A DNA stretch of 64,000 nt from Grammothele lineata (taxonomy: Eukaryota; Basidiomycota; Agaricomycetes; Polyporales; Polyporaceae): positions 1 through 64,000 of the forward strand of contig NDFF03000169.1 of assembly GCA_002150815.3 (NCBI GenBank), given 5' to 3'. Both the position numbers and the translations under genes were made by a program. Positions 20,902-32,105 of this stretch are shown one piece after another. Position 1 is the stretch's first letter. Every line of letters starts with the position of its first letter. The notes under the pieces were generated by a model. That model ran no database searches. It saw only the letters and a list, made by a program, of their open reading frames with translations, and had not been told where the DNA came from.

Positions 20902-22370
20902 ATGGCATCTTCTGGTCTAACAGGCTCATATGGGTACACAGATACCCTCAAAGGTGTCCATTTTGGACCTGGCTCGACAAAGACCGCCTTGCCTAAGCTA
21001 CTAAACACCATCGGTGCCAAGAAGGCGTTGGTTGTGACCGGCCGAAGTCTGTTCACAAAGGTGGGCATTCACTTTTTCTATCCCGCGATCAGTTCCTATA
21101 TATCGATCCTTTACATCAGACAGACGTTGTAAAGCGTGTCGAAGATATCCTTAAAGAGCATAACGCGTACGGGGCCACATTCTATGAGATTGGCGAGCAC
21201 GCCCCTATCGCTGGGGTCAAGAAGGGCGTACAAACCTTTAAAGAAGCTGGTGCCGATATCATTGTCAGCGTCGGTGGTGGTTCTCCAATCGACGCGGCCA
21301 AAGCCATCCTCTACTTTGTTCAGCAAGAATCCGGAGGTCCGTACCTCAAGCAGATCGCCATTCCAACGACCCTCAGCGCTGCAGAGTACACAGTGAGTAC
21401 GATGAGCCGTTCATCTAAACTGCTTTGAGCTCATCAATTATCAGGTTGGTGCAGGATACACTAACGAAGAAGGCAACAAAGTCGCGGTGATCTCTCAGGA
21501 GCTCGCCCCAGCGGGCATTATCTTGGATGCAGAATTAACGCTCGCTACCCCTGAGCGACTCTGGTTGTCCACCGGTCTGCGTGCGTTGGACCACGCCGTC
21601 GGTATGCATCCTATTTTACGGAGCGACGTTCACAGGTCTGAGCATTCAATTCCAGAGAACCTTTACCGGGAGGGTGTTCCTCCTCCCCTGAAGTACTTGT
21701 CTTACGCTGCGATCGCCGACCTCTTCAAGTACCTTCCTCAATCCAAGGCCAATCCACAAGATATCGTAGCTCGCCAGAAACTGCAGATCGCATCGTGGAT
21801 GAGCCTCTGGCCTATGAAGATCGAGAAATACAGGTGGGTTCATGCCGCCGTATCCTCGTTGTGTTGGGCTGATTGTGCAATGTCAGTGCGATTGGCTTGT
21901 CGCACTCTCTGGGCCACAAGCTCGGCGCGACGTATGGCATCCCCCACGGCATCACATCAGTAAGCGTCTATAGTTCATACCTACGTGCTGGTTTATGAAC
22001 TCAACATTGTTAGTGTCTCACGCTTGCCCCCGTCGTGGCGGTCATGGCCGAGGTCTTGTCTACCGAAAACAAGGAATGTCTCTCGAAGGCGCTGTTCTAC
22101 CTGGGAAAGCCCACGTCCGGGTCTCAGGAGGGCGATATTGCCCTACTCTCCGCCAGCATCCAGCAGTGCGTAATCGCATATCCAACGTCTATTCACTCTC
22201 GTTGACGCTGCGTCCACAGACTTGTAGATGACCTGGGGCTGCACTCGACGCTGTCACAGTACAAGGTCCCGGCTGATGATGTCCCAAAGATTGCCCAACT
22301 TGCCGTGGGCACCACGGATGGTCCTGTGTATCCAAAGGCCGTCGCGTTGCTACAGGGTTTGTATGCCTGA
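20902..22370 (+). CDS. Iron-containing alcohol dehydrogenase / maleylacetate reductase-like protein, copy 2
   Basis: Seven exons: 20902-21060, 21120-21392, 21445-21601, 21656-21833, 21887-21959, 22014-22165, 22220-22370; 380 residues. VGGGSPIDAAK sits at about residues 103-113. ALDHAVE, GLSHSLGHKLG and GIPHGITS keep three His positions of the Fe-ADH metal site, while the Asp ligand position is Arg. The family uses NAD(P)H on alcohols, aldehydes or maleylacetate; loss of the Asp points away from a classical iron enzyme and toward the reductase branch, though maleylacetate is only one candidate substrate. It has the same exon lengths as copy 3 throughout. It shares a divergent promoter region with lactonase copy C, which would suit joint control. 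Confidence 0.9.
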
Positions 22371-23014
22371 TATATCGTCACGGGTCGCATCTGCAAGTGA
22401 CCGTCTCTGGCGACCCTTGACACTGAACACGCTGTACCTGTATATCAGTTACGGTGTAGCACGGCGGAATCTAATGAAGAAGCCTCAGTACAATCATGAA
22501 ATGATTGGTCGATGACGAGGAGGCTCGAGATCGAAACTCTGAAGCCTGGAGTGTGATTTGCCCTGATTTGCACCCCATTCTGATTAGGCAAGTGACTTGC
22601 TATATGCGGAGGGCAAACTTGCTGACTCAAGCGATAGGCGACCGGCGATGACTGTCATGGCCGAGGACAAAATCCAACCTGCTGCTACCAAACCTCGACT
22701 GACCAACAACCAGCTGCAATTGTTACAAGCTGTCGGCCTGTGATAGTCTGTATACCTTCCGTCATCGCCTGCACAACAACAGCTCCCCTCTTCCATGGCC
22801 GTAGCACGTCTAAGCGTGTCCCGTTACATACGAGAAGTAGGGAGCGGGAACATCACGTCATACATTGAGGAGGGAGACGCTCCCTGAACTGTGTAGCACC
22901 AAGCTTTACCTCACACGCCCCGAACTGGGGCGATACCGAGTATATAAGGTCCCATACTACCCCCGACTCCTCCAATTCAAACTCTACTCTCATCTGCCTG
23001 CTCACTTTATCGCC
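22371..23014. other. Intergenic between Fe-ADH copies 2 and 3
   Basis: No gene seen. The right end is the promoter of copy 3. Confidence 0.5.
22941..22949 (+). promoter_or_regulatory. TATA box of Fe-ADH copy 3
   Basis: TATATAAGG, 66 bp before ATG 23015, with a C/T-rich leader between. Confidence 0.65.
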
Positions 23015-24618
23015 ATGTCCTCTACTGATTTCGCAGGTTTCTATACCTACTCCGACACCCTCAAAGGTATCCACTACGGTCCCGGATCGACGAAGACCGC
23101 GCTCCTCAAACTGCTCTCCACAATTGGGGCGACGAAAGCCCTCGTCGTGACCGGAAAGTCGCTCTACACCAAGGTATGCTCCCCAGCGCTCTGCCTTCTT
23201 ACGTTCTCACCCAATCCTCACCTTTCTCCACCTTCCAGACGGATGTCGTAACGCGCGTCGAAGACGTGCTCAAAGCGCACGGCATGTACGGCGCGACGTT
23301 CGCCGACGTCGGCGAGCACTCGCCCATCGCCGGCATCCGGCGCGGCGTCGCCGCGTTCAAAGCCGCAGGCGCGGACGCGATCGTCGCCGTCGGCGGGGGC
23401 TCCCCCATAGACGCGGCCAAGGTCATACTGCACTTTGTCCAGGAGGAGCGCGGGGGGCCGTTCCTCAGGCAGATCGCTATCCCCACTACGCTGAGCGCCG
23501 CCGAGTTCACCGTGGGTTCCTATCAGTCCTCGTTCTTCTGCGCCTTCCTTGGAGGCGCTGCAGCTGCCGCTAGGGGGGGTTGCATCGTGCATGTGCTCAT
23601 GCGCACGGGTTCGTTGCAGACGCTCGCGGGGTATACGAACGATGCGGGACACAAGACGCTGATCGCGAACACCGAGCTCACGCCCGCAGGTATCATCCTC
23701 GACGCGGAGCTGACGCTGCCCACGCCTGAGCGGCTCTGGCTCTCGACAGGGCTCCGCGCGCTCGACCACGCCGTCGGTGCGTGCCCTTCCTCTTTTCTTC
23801 TCCGCTCCAGTTTCTGTGGGACATAGCTCGTTCGCGTCCGCTGAAATCGCACGCGCAGAGAACCTCTACCGGCCGCTCGTCCCCCCGCCGCTCAAGCACC
23901 TCGCGCTCGCGGCGATCGCGGACCTGTTCACGTACCTCCCGCGGTGCAAGGCGGACCCGCAGGACGTGGAGGTGCGGCAGAAGCTCCAGCTTGCGTCGTG
24001 GATGAGCATCTGGCCATTCAAGCTCGAGAACCAGGGGTGAGCCTCCGCCGCTCTCCTCTGCCTCAAGTACAGCCGATGTTGACGAGCCGTAACGTCAGGG
24101 CATACGGCCTCTCGCATTCGCTAGGGCACAAGCTTGGGGCACGATATGGCATCCCACACGGGATCACCTCTGTAAGTTCCGCAAGCGCGCGGTTCTCCGA
24201 TCCGGCCGTACCGACACTGACGCGCGTGCGGTCTTGGCTCCGTAGTGCCTTACCCTGTCTCCTGTTGTCGCTCTGAAGGCCGATACGGAGAGCCCTGAAA
24301 ACAAGGCTTGGCTTGCGCTTGCGCTGTTCCACCTTCGCAAGCCGTCGACAGGGTCCGTGGAGGGCGATATTCGGGCGCTGTCAAAGAGCATACAGGAGTG
24401 CGTTTAGACATTTCTTTCCCTTCTGTGCCTGGCTTGTCCTGACGCTCTCCCCTACGATCTCGGATAGACTTGTAGACGGGTTGGGGCTACGCTCGACACT
24501 CGTTCAGTATAACGTTCCTCGTGAGGATTTGGCGCAGATCGCGGAACGCGAGGTGGGCAGCAAGGAAGACCCAGTGTACGGAAGGGTGGTCGCGCTCCTC
24601 GAAGCGTTGTATGAGTGA
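23015..24618 (+). CDS. Iron-containing alcohol dehydrogenase / maleylacetate reductase-like protein, copy 3
   Basis: Seven exons: 23015-23173, 23239-23511, 23620-23776, 23859-24036, 24099-24171, 24246-24397, 24468-24618; 380 residues. Motifs are VGGGSPIDAAK, ALDHAVE, GLSHSLGHKLG and GIPHGITS. It is very GC-rich compared with copy 2, although the proteins are close, so synonymous sites have diverged strongly and the duplication is not recent. The second intron is 108 nt, longer than in the other copies. The Asp ligand position is Arg, as in the others. Probably an NAD(P)H-dependent reductase of the maleylacetate reductase branch; the substrate is not known. Confidence 0.9.
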
Positions 24619-26494
24619 TTGCGACGCGTACGATGATCCATGTCCGGTAAGACTACGTAGCATCGCGACGTACCAGAGTCGGCGTAGAACAAAAAGCGAA
24701 CATGTAATATATCGGTGTTACGTACATGGATGGTGAACTTGCCCGTCTCCGAGCGAACCGCGAGCTTCACGGAAGAGAACTTCGCGAATCCCCGCTCCGC
24801 GCTGCTTATTTGACGCTTCACAATCGGGATATGCCAATGACTCTCGCCCCGCGGGCCGCATCTCAGCGCCCCGAAGGGTGACGTGCGATATCCGGAAGTG
24901 GCCTGCACCACCTTTCATTATGTGGACCGCCGGTAAGTCGCGAATGACGGCGTCATTATCACAACGACGTCGTGAAGGACGTTTGTATGTATGTATGACA
25001 TCGTGCGCCGGACCTGGAAGCCGCGGGCGCATGTGCGTAGTCCATGGATCGCGTCCGCGCCGCGTCGAGATGCCAGCGAAGCTCCTGTCAATAAATTGTG
25101 GATGCTGCACGCACGCACATCTGTCGTCGTGCCGCAGGTGCATGGGCGATGCCCGCCTGCGCCGCCAGCTCGACGGTGGGCGGCATGCGGAAAACCGGGA
25201 GGTGGATATCCGTATAGATACTAACCGCTGGGTTCCATGGAGACCCGGGGTTGCGTAGTGCTAACGACGTCGGGGATAGCTGTCGCTAAGACCGAACCGT
25301 CGCTGGGAGCGCAACTGAGGCGTTTTCGGTGCGAGGCTATCAATTTGACGAGATCGAGAGAACGCAGAGGGCGCGTCGGTGGCAAATCGGGAAGGTGATT
25401 GAGGAGGCGCGGCGGCCTCTCCTGGTGTGAAAGCGGCTGGCGCCACCGCTGATGGGGGAAGCGGGAAGGCCTGCCTCGAGGCGGGCTTCAGGGGACCGTG
25501 GCGCGCGTGCAGTATCACGTCTGAGATGAAGAAGGAGGTGGAGGACGCCTCGGTCAAAATGTTCGCGCCGGCGAAGGAACGCGGCCCGAGTGCGCGCGGT
25601 GAGTACTGCTCCCTGGAAGGCGTGTCAATAGCTGGAAAGTCACATGTGAGGGGACGCTCGATGGTTTGACCATCGATCTGCCCGCCCGGCGGCGTGCGGC
25701 GGCATCCGGGGAAGGATGCGCCCCCTATCTGGATCGTGCGTGCATCTGCCAGGAGTTGCGGAGATGTTGCGACTGCGTTGATCCCGAAAGCGAATGACAG
25801 GCCTGGCGCGTATAGTTGAGGCGAATAAGTTACCCCGCAATGACCACAGCGCCCAAAAAAGACAAGATATCGTTGAACAAAGGTGATTTGTTGCTGGAAC
25901 AGGAAGGAATGCCGAGCTGAGAATCTGCGATTGGGGAAGCATCGACGCTTTGTCAGTGGTTGGTTATTGCGCGGATGCGCTTCTGCTGCCTTCTGCCGCT
26001 CAAACAGCAAGAAGCAGAGATGCATCCTGCAAGACTGACAGACGGCGTCAGGCGCGTAGTCACAGGAGGATAGGAGCGGGCCCGAGAATGCCGACAGTAC
26101 GCAGAGGCATCCCATGCAGCAGGCACTGAGGGGACGAACGATGGCGGTGAGACGACAACCGAGGCGGAGACGAAGACATAAGGCGCCGGGGATCTAAGAA
26201 GAGGCCAGGATGCGCGCGACGCGATTGGCCGCGCGGGAGTAAAAGGAGATAAGATAAGATGAAAAGGGCGGGGAGAGATGGATCGGGCGAGCGTCTCCGG
26301 CGAGAAGGCGGTGGGCGTCTGTGACCGGGCGTCGGGAGCGACTCGCGAGGCCGTCTCGCCTCTGAGACGGCCTCTGATCCTTCCCAACTCACCCACCGCG
26401 CTCTCTTTTCCTCCGCTCCTTCCCCCATCTCCGCTCCTTCCGCCCCTCTTTCTCTCCCTCCTTTTACCCCGCTCTCCCCCGGCCGTTCCCTCCC
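24619..26494. other. Long intergenic stretch without a supported gene
   Basis: A minus-strand frame is open at 25261-26115 (284 codons) but has low-complexity Ser/Pro/Arg composition and no domain, so I do not call it. The right end (about 26395-26490) is a strong pyrimidine-rich tract, the likely transcription start of the FAM72 gene. Confidence 0.45.
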
Positions 26495-28507
26495 ATGCCT
26501 GCGAGGACCATCTCTTCCCCCACAGACCCAGACCTCAGCCCCCCTCGTTTCCACCCTCGCCCGAATTTCCACCCGCCCTCCTCGCATTTTCGCAGAGGCA
26601 GCCACGACGACCGCCCGGGAGAGGCCTCTATTTACGCCATCCAAATGCCTCAGTCCAACGCACGTCCAGATCACGATTACGCCCAGCCTGGTGTATGGCC
26701 CTCCTCGCAGCCTCGCATATACCCAGATCCCTCGACGATACCCCCGCATTGGCAGATCCACCCCGCCTTCCAGCCCTTTCGTGACCCCCGCGCATATCCC
26801 CCGCCACCGCCAGTCCTTCAAGCGAACCCTCGCGCACCTTGGCAGAACCCCTACCATCGCGTCGTTCAGGTCCAGCCCTTCGTCGCGCCACCTCCGAGTC
26901 CGCTGCCTCACAAAGTCTGGATTCTCGATTGCAAGGCATGCGGCATGTTTCTCACGAATAGAGGGATGAAAGTGAGTAAGGCTTCTGCAAAATTACCCAC
27001 ACCACCGTTTCCAGTGCACACTGTCACTGTGGCGGCGACAGGCAGATAGACCAGAAGCCTGACAGGCTGTATGCATGCTGCTAAGTAGTTATCAGTTGGT
27101 CTTACTACGTGAGAATATGGGCATCATTCATTCGTCCCAACTCGGCCCGCCGGAACGGTCAAATCCCACAGGTAGAAACCTCGGCAGTCGTTCGGGTGCC
27201 GAACTTCGTCGTAAAACCTCGTCAGGTAGCGCATATATGCCATTCTACCTTCCGATAATTTATTTTCCACGTTGCTCTATCCCGAAATCGTATCAGGAGA
27301 CTGACCGATACCGACCTAGGCCGTCCTTCTCCTACGCCCTAATGTGCCGCTCTACTCGACCGATGCGTTGCCCGTCAATTGCTCGGCCTTTTCAGCCGAT
27401 CCAGAGCCATCTGCACAAGAACCTTCGCCGTCTTCTTCCTCTGCTCCGCCGCCCGTTGGTGGTACACCCTATTCCGCCCGTCCTTCCGTGTCCGGCCCTT
27501 CAGGCGAACCCGTTCAAACTGCGACTTCCACTGCTCCCGAACGGACTCCTACGCGTACGTGCGAATGCCTCACTCAGACCCTTTGCTGTCATGGATGTGG
27601 CACCGCTGTGGGGTACATGATCGTCACTCCGTGCCAGCGCTGCACATCCTCGATCACGGTAAACAACCGCGCCACGAACGGTCACCGGTTTGTCTTCTAC
27701 TCTAGCGAGATTACCGCTTGCGAGCGTCACTATATAAAGGGGGAGCGTGGCGTTAACCCCTACCATCCTCCGCCACAGCCTTCGCCGCAGACGATCCAAA
27801 ACGGCCTGGCTGGTCTCACCATTGGGAGCTCGCCTGTGCGTTCGCCGCAGCTTGCATCAGCATCCACCTCACCTACAGCCAGCACGCCCTCTTCCATGCC
27901 GCCACTCTCTCCCGGAACAGCTTCCGCTCGGAGGACCTCGGTGGATTACCTTCCCACTCCGCCACCCGAAGCAGAGAGCCCATTCGCGTCAAATGCGCGC
28001 ATCGCGCCCACGCTCCCTTCTACGGCTCAAGCACGCACGCGTAGTAACACAATGGCACGGAATGGTATTATTGACGACGTTCGCCCGGTCGTTCCGCCTG
28101 TCCCTTCGAGTCCGCGCAACATGTCGCCTTACGTGCCCAGCTTCCCCATCGATGTCTCGCCACAGCCGACTTCGCCCGCGGTCTCGTCGACGTCTCGCGC
28201 ACGAGCGGCCTCAGCTTCAGCGGCGGCCTCTATTGCCTCGCCCACGTTCTCGATGTACCCCAGCCGGCCATTTGTCGCCAACGGCGCGCTCACCTTCATC
28301 CCCCCGCCGCACGTAACCGTGTTCCCCACTCCAGCGCCCGAGCCGCTCAAGGCGGGCGAAGTCCTGTACTGGCACCACCTCCTGCGGAGCGGCGAGATCC
28401 CCGCGGTGTACGAGGACGCCCGCGCCCGCGCGGTTCCGTCGCGCGAGGATGACGACGACGCCCGGCGATACGCCGTCCCGAGCGGCATCGTGGTCGCTGG
28501 CCGGTGA
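26495..28507 (+). CDS. FAM72: Fungal FAM72 family protein
   Basis: Two exons: 26495-26971 and 27320-28507; 554 residues. Residues about 140-300 are the FAM72 domain: a CKACG knuckle, RGMKAVLL spanning the exon junction, LYSTD, a second Cys pair in CCHGCGTAVGY, PCQRC, TNGHRFVF and ERHYIKGERG. Four CxxC-type pairs suggest a zinc-binding fold. Human FAM72A acts on the uracil glycosylase UNG2, but the fungal role is not established. The flanks are disordered: Pro-rich N-terminus, and Pro/Ser/Thr-rich centre. GEVLYWHHLLRSGEIPAVYED near the end looks like a short ordered motif. The start is the first ATG after the pyrimidine tract; ATG 26645 is an alternative. The intron is 348 nt, unusually long here. 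Confidence 0.85.
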
Positions 28508-30795
28508 GCGCTGCGCGTCGCGCGGTGTGATCCGCCGCGCCCGAGTCCGCCCAGCCGAGGACGCAGCGCGGTCGGGTATGCGACCGCCGCCGAGGCGCTC
28601 TCCCCTGGGACCCTCCGGGGCTGCCCGCCCTGCCATCCTTGTTCGACTGTATCGTGTCTGTCTGTGATCGCGGCCGACTTCCTCCTCGGCCCGAAGGCGC
28701 AGACGTCTATCTATAGTGTTTATTCATCATTATCGTTGTATATTCTTGCGCCACAAAACGTCCCCGGTCGCCGAGGCGCGAGCGGGCGACCCGCCGCTGC
28801 AGCTCGCGTCCTCGGCCACCGGACGGACGCGTCTCCTGTCCTCTATATTTCCCTACGGACCGTACATAGCCCTCACCTCGCGTCCCCGTCGTACTTGCTA
28901 TAAGCTTTGCACACGCGTTCGCAACACGTACCCGCCACGCCCGTCACGCTACGCTCGAGATGTTTCTTGGTTACGCTTCTTGCCACGTCCTACCCCACGT
29001 TTGTCTGTCTGTCCCCTAGCTCTGTCGATACCCCCCATAAGTATTTTGTTACCTATTTTCCCCCTACACCTCTCCCCAATCTACCGCTGTCCCCCTCCCC
29101 TCGGTGCCCCCTCATCCTCCTCCAGTCCGCACTGGCACCCGCCATCCCGTCAGCACCTTCCTCTGTACACACTTTATCCAGTCCTCCAGTCCCCACTCCC
29201 ACCCAGCTTGTGATTTATTCGCACCGCACCGCCCCGTCGCAGTCGCACGCTCCCGTACGTAGCCCAGCCTCCCCACCGTTGTATCAATCACACGCCTCGC
29301 CCAACTATCGAACCCGATTTCGATGTCGAAACTCTCCCGCTTCCCAGAAGTTATTACGGAGTAGCTTTGCAGATTTTGATCCCCGCCGTGCGGTCGACCG
29401 ACCGCTCGAACCTCAAGGGAGGGGCTGGTTGATGTTTACGTCTTGATCATCTGCGCGGGGAGCCCTTGCGCATGGACTCTTTCTCGGAACAAGGCATTCT
29501 TCGGGTTCTTGGTTTTCTTTTTGCCAGTCGTTGTTTGTCGTCCGGGCCCGCTTGGTTCCTTTTAACCTTTTTTTTGTTCTCTCTTCTTCCCGGATGTGCG
29601 TTGTACGTTGCGTTGTTCTTCTGTACCTGTTTCGCAGGTTAAAATCGTTCTTGGTTTTCTGTTTATGTACTGCGCCATTATTGTTGTTGCCGCTTATTGT
29701 TACAGTTGTCCGCCGTCGTTAACTAACGTTTCTTAGATCTCTCCTTTCGCACACTCATCGACCCAGCCTACGAGACGGCGGAGCCGTCATCCTTCCCCGT
29801 CATTCGCATCACCTTCGTCCTCGTTGGGCCCCCGCGCGCGTGCTTAGGCCGCTTATGTAGGTCCCCAGCGTTTTTCTCCCGCGACGCATGTGCACGACGC
29901 GATAGATCGTGATGCATCACCCATCAGCGATTCGTCTCGCGTGGATTCCGTAAGCTCTAGAAGCTCTAGATCTGGTTACCCGCGCGCGCGGACCTACAGA
30001 CGTCCAGTCCAGTAGCCCAGAACGCGGGAGGGGTCGTGCGCATACAAACGCAGTACGTCAAGCCAACTATTTTCGTAGACTCGTGGTACTCGATGGCAGA
30101 CGTCTTAGAACGCGGATGTTCATTGACCGAATATCCGGATGTTCAGGCTGTCGAAGGACGGGTGGCCACCTGAGCCTTGAAGCTTGACTCAGTCTGGCAC
30201 CTCGGCTGAACCCATCCGCTCATCTCCGCCCGCCGCCTGTTGCGTGCAAGCTTGAGCTTGAGGTAGTTAAAGACACAGCGACAGGCGAGGTTCATCCATG
30301 CACGCAGTCATGCGCCAGCGGCAGAAGAAGGTGGACGGCGGCTGCTCTCAGTCGCTCATTTATCTGGCTTGGAACGCCACCCTCAGAGCGTGCGCCCTGA
30401 CTCCTCGAATGGATCAGCAAAGCGGAGGCGTCTGCGGATGTATGGAGACGAGCGCGGGGGCTGTCGAGCAGCGCTTTCACGGCTATTCGTGTGATTCAGG
30501 CACCCATGGAATCCATGGAATCTAGGCGGATATCGGCGAAGTGCGGCGTGCTTCCGTGCAAGCAGGACGGGTGGAAGGAAAGCGCACAGCGATGCGCATG
30601 CCAAATCTGTAAGAGTCATAACATGTGCGTCACGGTAGTATTGTACAAGAACAGCGCAAGCCGTACAGCAGCATTGCAAACCGGGAAAGAAAGATACAAC
30701 AACAGATGTGCAACCTATCCCTACATGAACAGCTAGACTCGACCGGGAAGTAGCTGAATAACACGCTGACGTGTACCTCACGTTGAAGTGTTCGT
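28508..30795. other. Long intergenic stretch without a supported gene
   Basis: 3' side of FAM72 and of the minus-strand coiled-coil gene, which converge here. It holds a C-rich stretch (about 28990-29240), a T-rich stretch (29500-29720) and a short direct repeat AGCTCTAGA at 29954-29971. No frame has family features. Confidence 0.5.
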
Positions 30796-31975
30796 TCATG
30801 CTCCAGACCGCGGGCTCGTCGCGCTCGGGGGTACGGGGACGAGATCGAACCGGATCCCTACAAGGCAGCGCCATAAGAGAGAGAATCCCGTGCACGTGAG
30901 TGTCCGGATAGTGACCACAAAACGGAAAAATTGGAAAGAGATGAAGCGAAGCGTGGCACAGGAAGGCGCACCTATGTGAGCCATGAACCGGTTGATGTTC
31001 TTCTCGAGCACCCCTTGGTCGCCCAGCCCAAAGTCCTCGACGAGTTCGCGCGCCTTGGCGTCTATCAGTATCAGAGGAAAGGGGTTAATGGGAAAGAATA
31101 TACAGCACAAGAGGTATAGGAAGCACGCACAATCGTACGCGAAGAGGGCGCTGAGAGTCTTAGGATACAGTTTGCTTTCTTTCCCGTCAGGTTTGAGGAC
31201 CACTGCAAGCTGGTCCCCAAGGTTGCTCGGGTTTGGTCGGAAGACTGAGTTGGCGCGGCGCGCCTCCCTATAGCAAGGAGCAAAATCAATATCGTACAGG
31301 CAGAGACAAGCAGTGCGGTACGGACGAATTTTGAAGCGCAATGCGGACTTCTGCGAGCTGCTTCCGAGACTCTTCGATCTGCGAAGTGAGCGGAGCGGGG
31401 AGATGATCGCGGATCTGACGTTCGACTTGCTCGGGGATTTGCTTTGCAATTTCAGCTTTGACCTGCTTCTGGATTTGTTCTCTACACAGTGCGATGATCT
31501 CAGGCGATGGGCACAAAGGCTGAGCGGGGCACCCGCGGGCAAAAGACCCACCTCATCACGCGAGCAGCCTCCTCTTTCACTCCGTTCCTGAGAGAGTCCT
31601 TGATTTTTGATACCCGCTCATCCTGCGCAACACTGTGCTCTTGCAGGCGGCTACGGAGGGCAGCCAGTTCCTCCTCCGCCTTTTCCTAGCAAAGACAGCT
31701 CAATCAACGCTTATGACAAGGAGAGTACCAGCGCACCTTCGTGGGGCCAAGCTCGGAGATCCTCGTTGAGGAGGCGTTGATAGTATTGAACGTCTGATCA
31801 CTGCAGCACCCCGACACCGGCGACACGCACTCAGCTACATTACAGCCCCGATGGGCAAGAGCACTCACAGGGTCCCAAACGTTGCCCGCATCATCCCCAA
31901 GTATTCCCTGACAGCCGCAATGTCAACGGCCTCCGACATGGGCGACACGGGGGTGCGGAGCTGAACGTCAGACAT
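30796..31975 (-). CDS. Small conserved-looking coiled-coil protein, function unknown
   Basis: Seven exons read on the minus strand: 31975-31869, 31800-31737, 31685-31552, 31481-31326, 31267-31131, 31061-30972, 30857-30796; 249 residues, all phases fit. The chain starts MSDVQLRTPVSPMSE. A charged helical region follows (about 60-160; KAEEELAALRSRLQEH and REQIQKQVKAEIAKQIPEQ) that should form a coiled coil. A compact C-terminal part contains NPSNLGDQLAVVLKPDG, LEKNINRFMAHIG and IRFDLVPVPP. I do not recognise a named family. No signal peptide or membrane segment. The start codon overlaps the stop of a short upstream hydrophobic ORF (31968-32105). Confidence 0.75.
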
Positions 31976-32105
31976 TCCGCGCAATGTACGAAAGAGCAAT
32001 GATGAAGAGTGTGAGAGGTGTGAAGACAGCAACGGTCGCGACGGCTTCTCTCAGCAGGACGAAGAGGATGATCAAGGAGATCGCGCGAAGGCTAGGGCAG
32101 GTCAT
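31968..32105 (-). CDS. Hydrophobic small ORF (45 aa) overlapping the start of the coiled-coil gene
   Basis: ATG at 32105, stop at 31970-31968. After a short polar head (MTCPSLR) the chain is a nearly continuous run of hydrophobic residues with REAVATVAVFTPL in the middle, ending SYIARNV, like one or two membrane spans. The stop overlaps the ATG of the coiled-coil gene in the octamer ATGTCTGA. It could be a translated upstream ORF, a separate small membrane protein on the same mRNA, or chance. It is below the usual ORF length cut-off. Confidence 0.35.
   Translation of the reverse strand: MTCPSLRAISLIILFVLLREAVATVAVFTPLTLFIIALSYIARNV

Noticed and set aside
3787..24618. Calling the three Fe-ADH-like genes dehydroquinate synthases
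   Set aside because: They share the superfamily fold, but GGGSPID and the GLSHS...PHG blocks fit the Fe-ADH/maleylacetate reductase family; no shikimate-type sites are seen.
25261..26115. 284-codon minus-strand open frame between Fe-ADH copy 3 and FAM72
   Set aside because: Low-complexity Ser/Pro/Arg composition, no domain, no convincing start context; long open frames are common in this GC-rich DNA.
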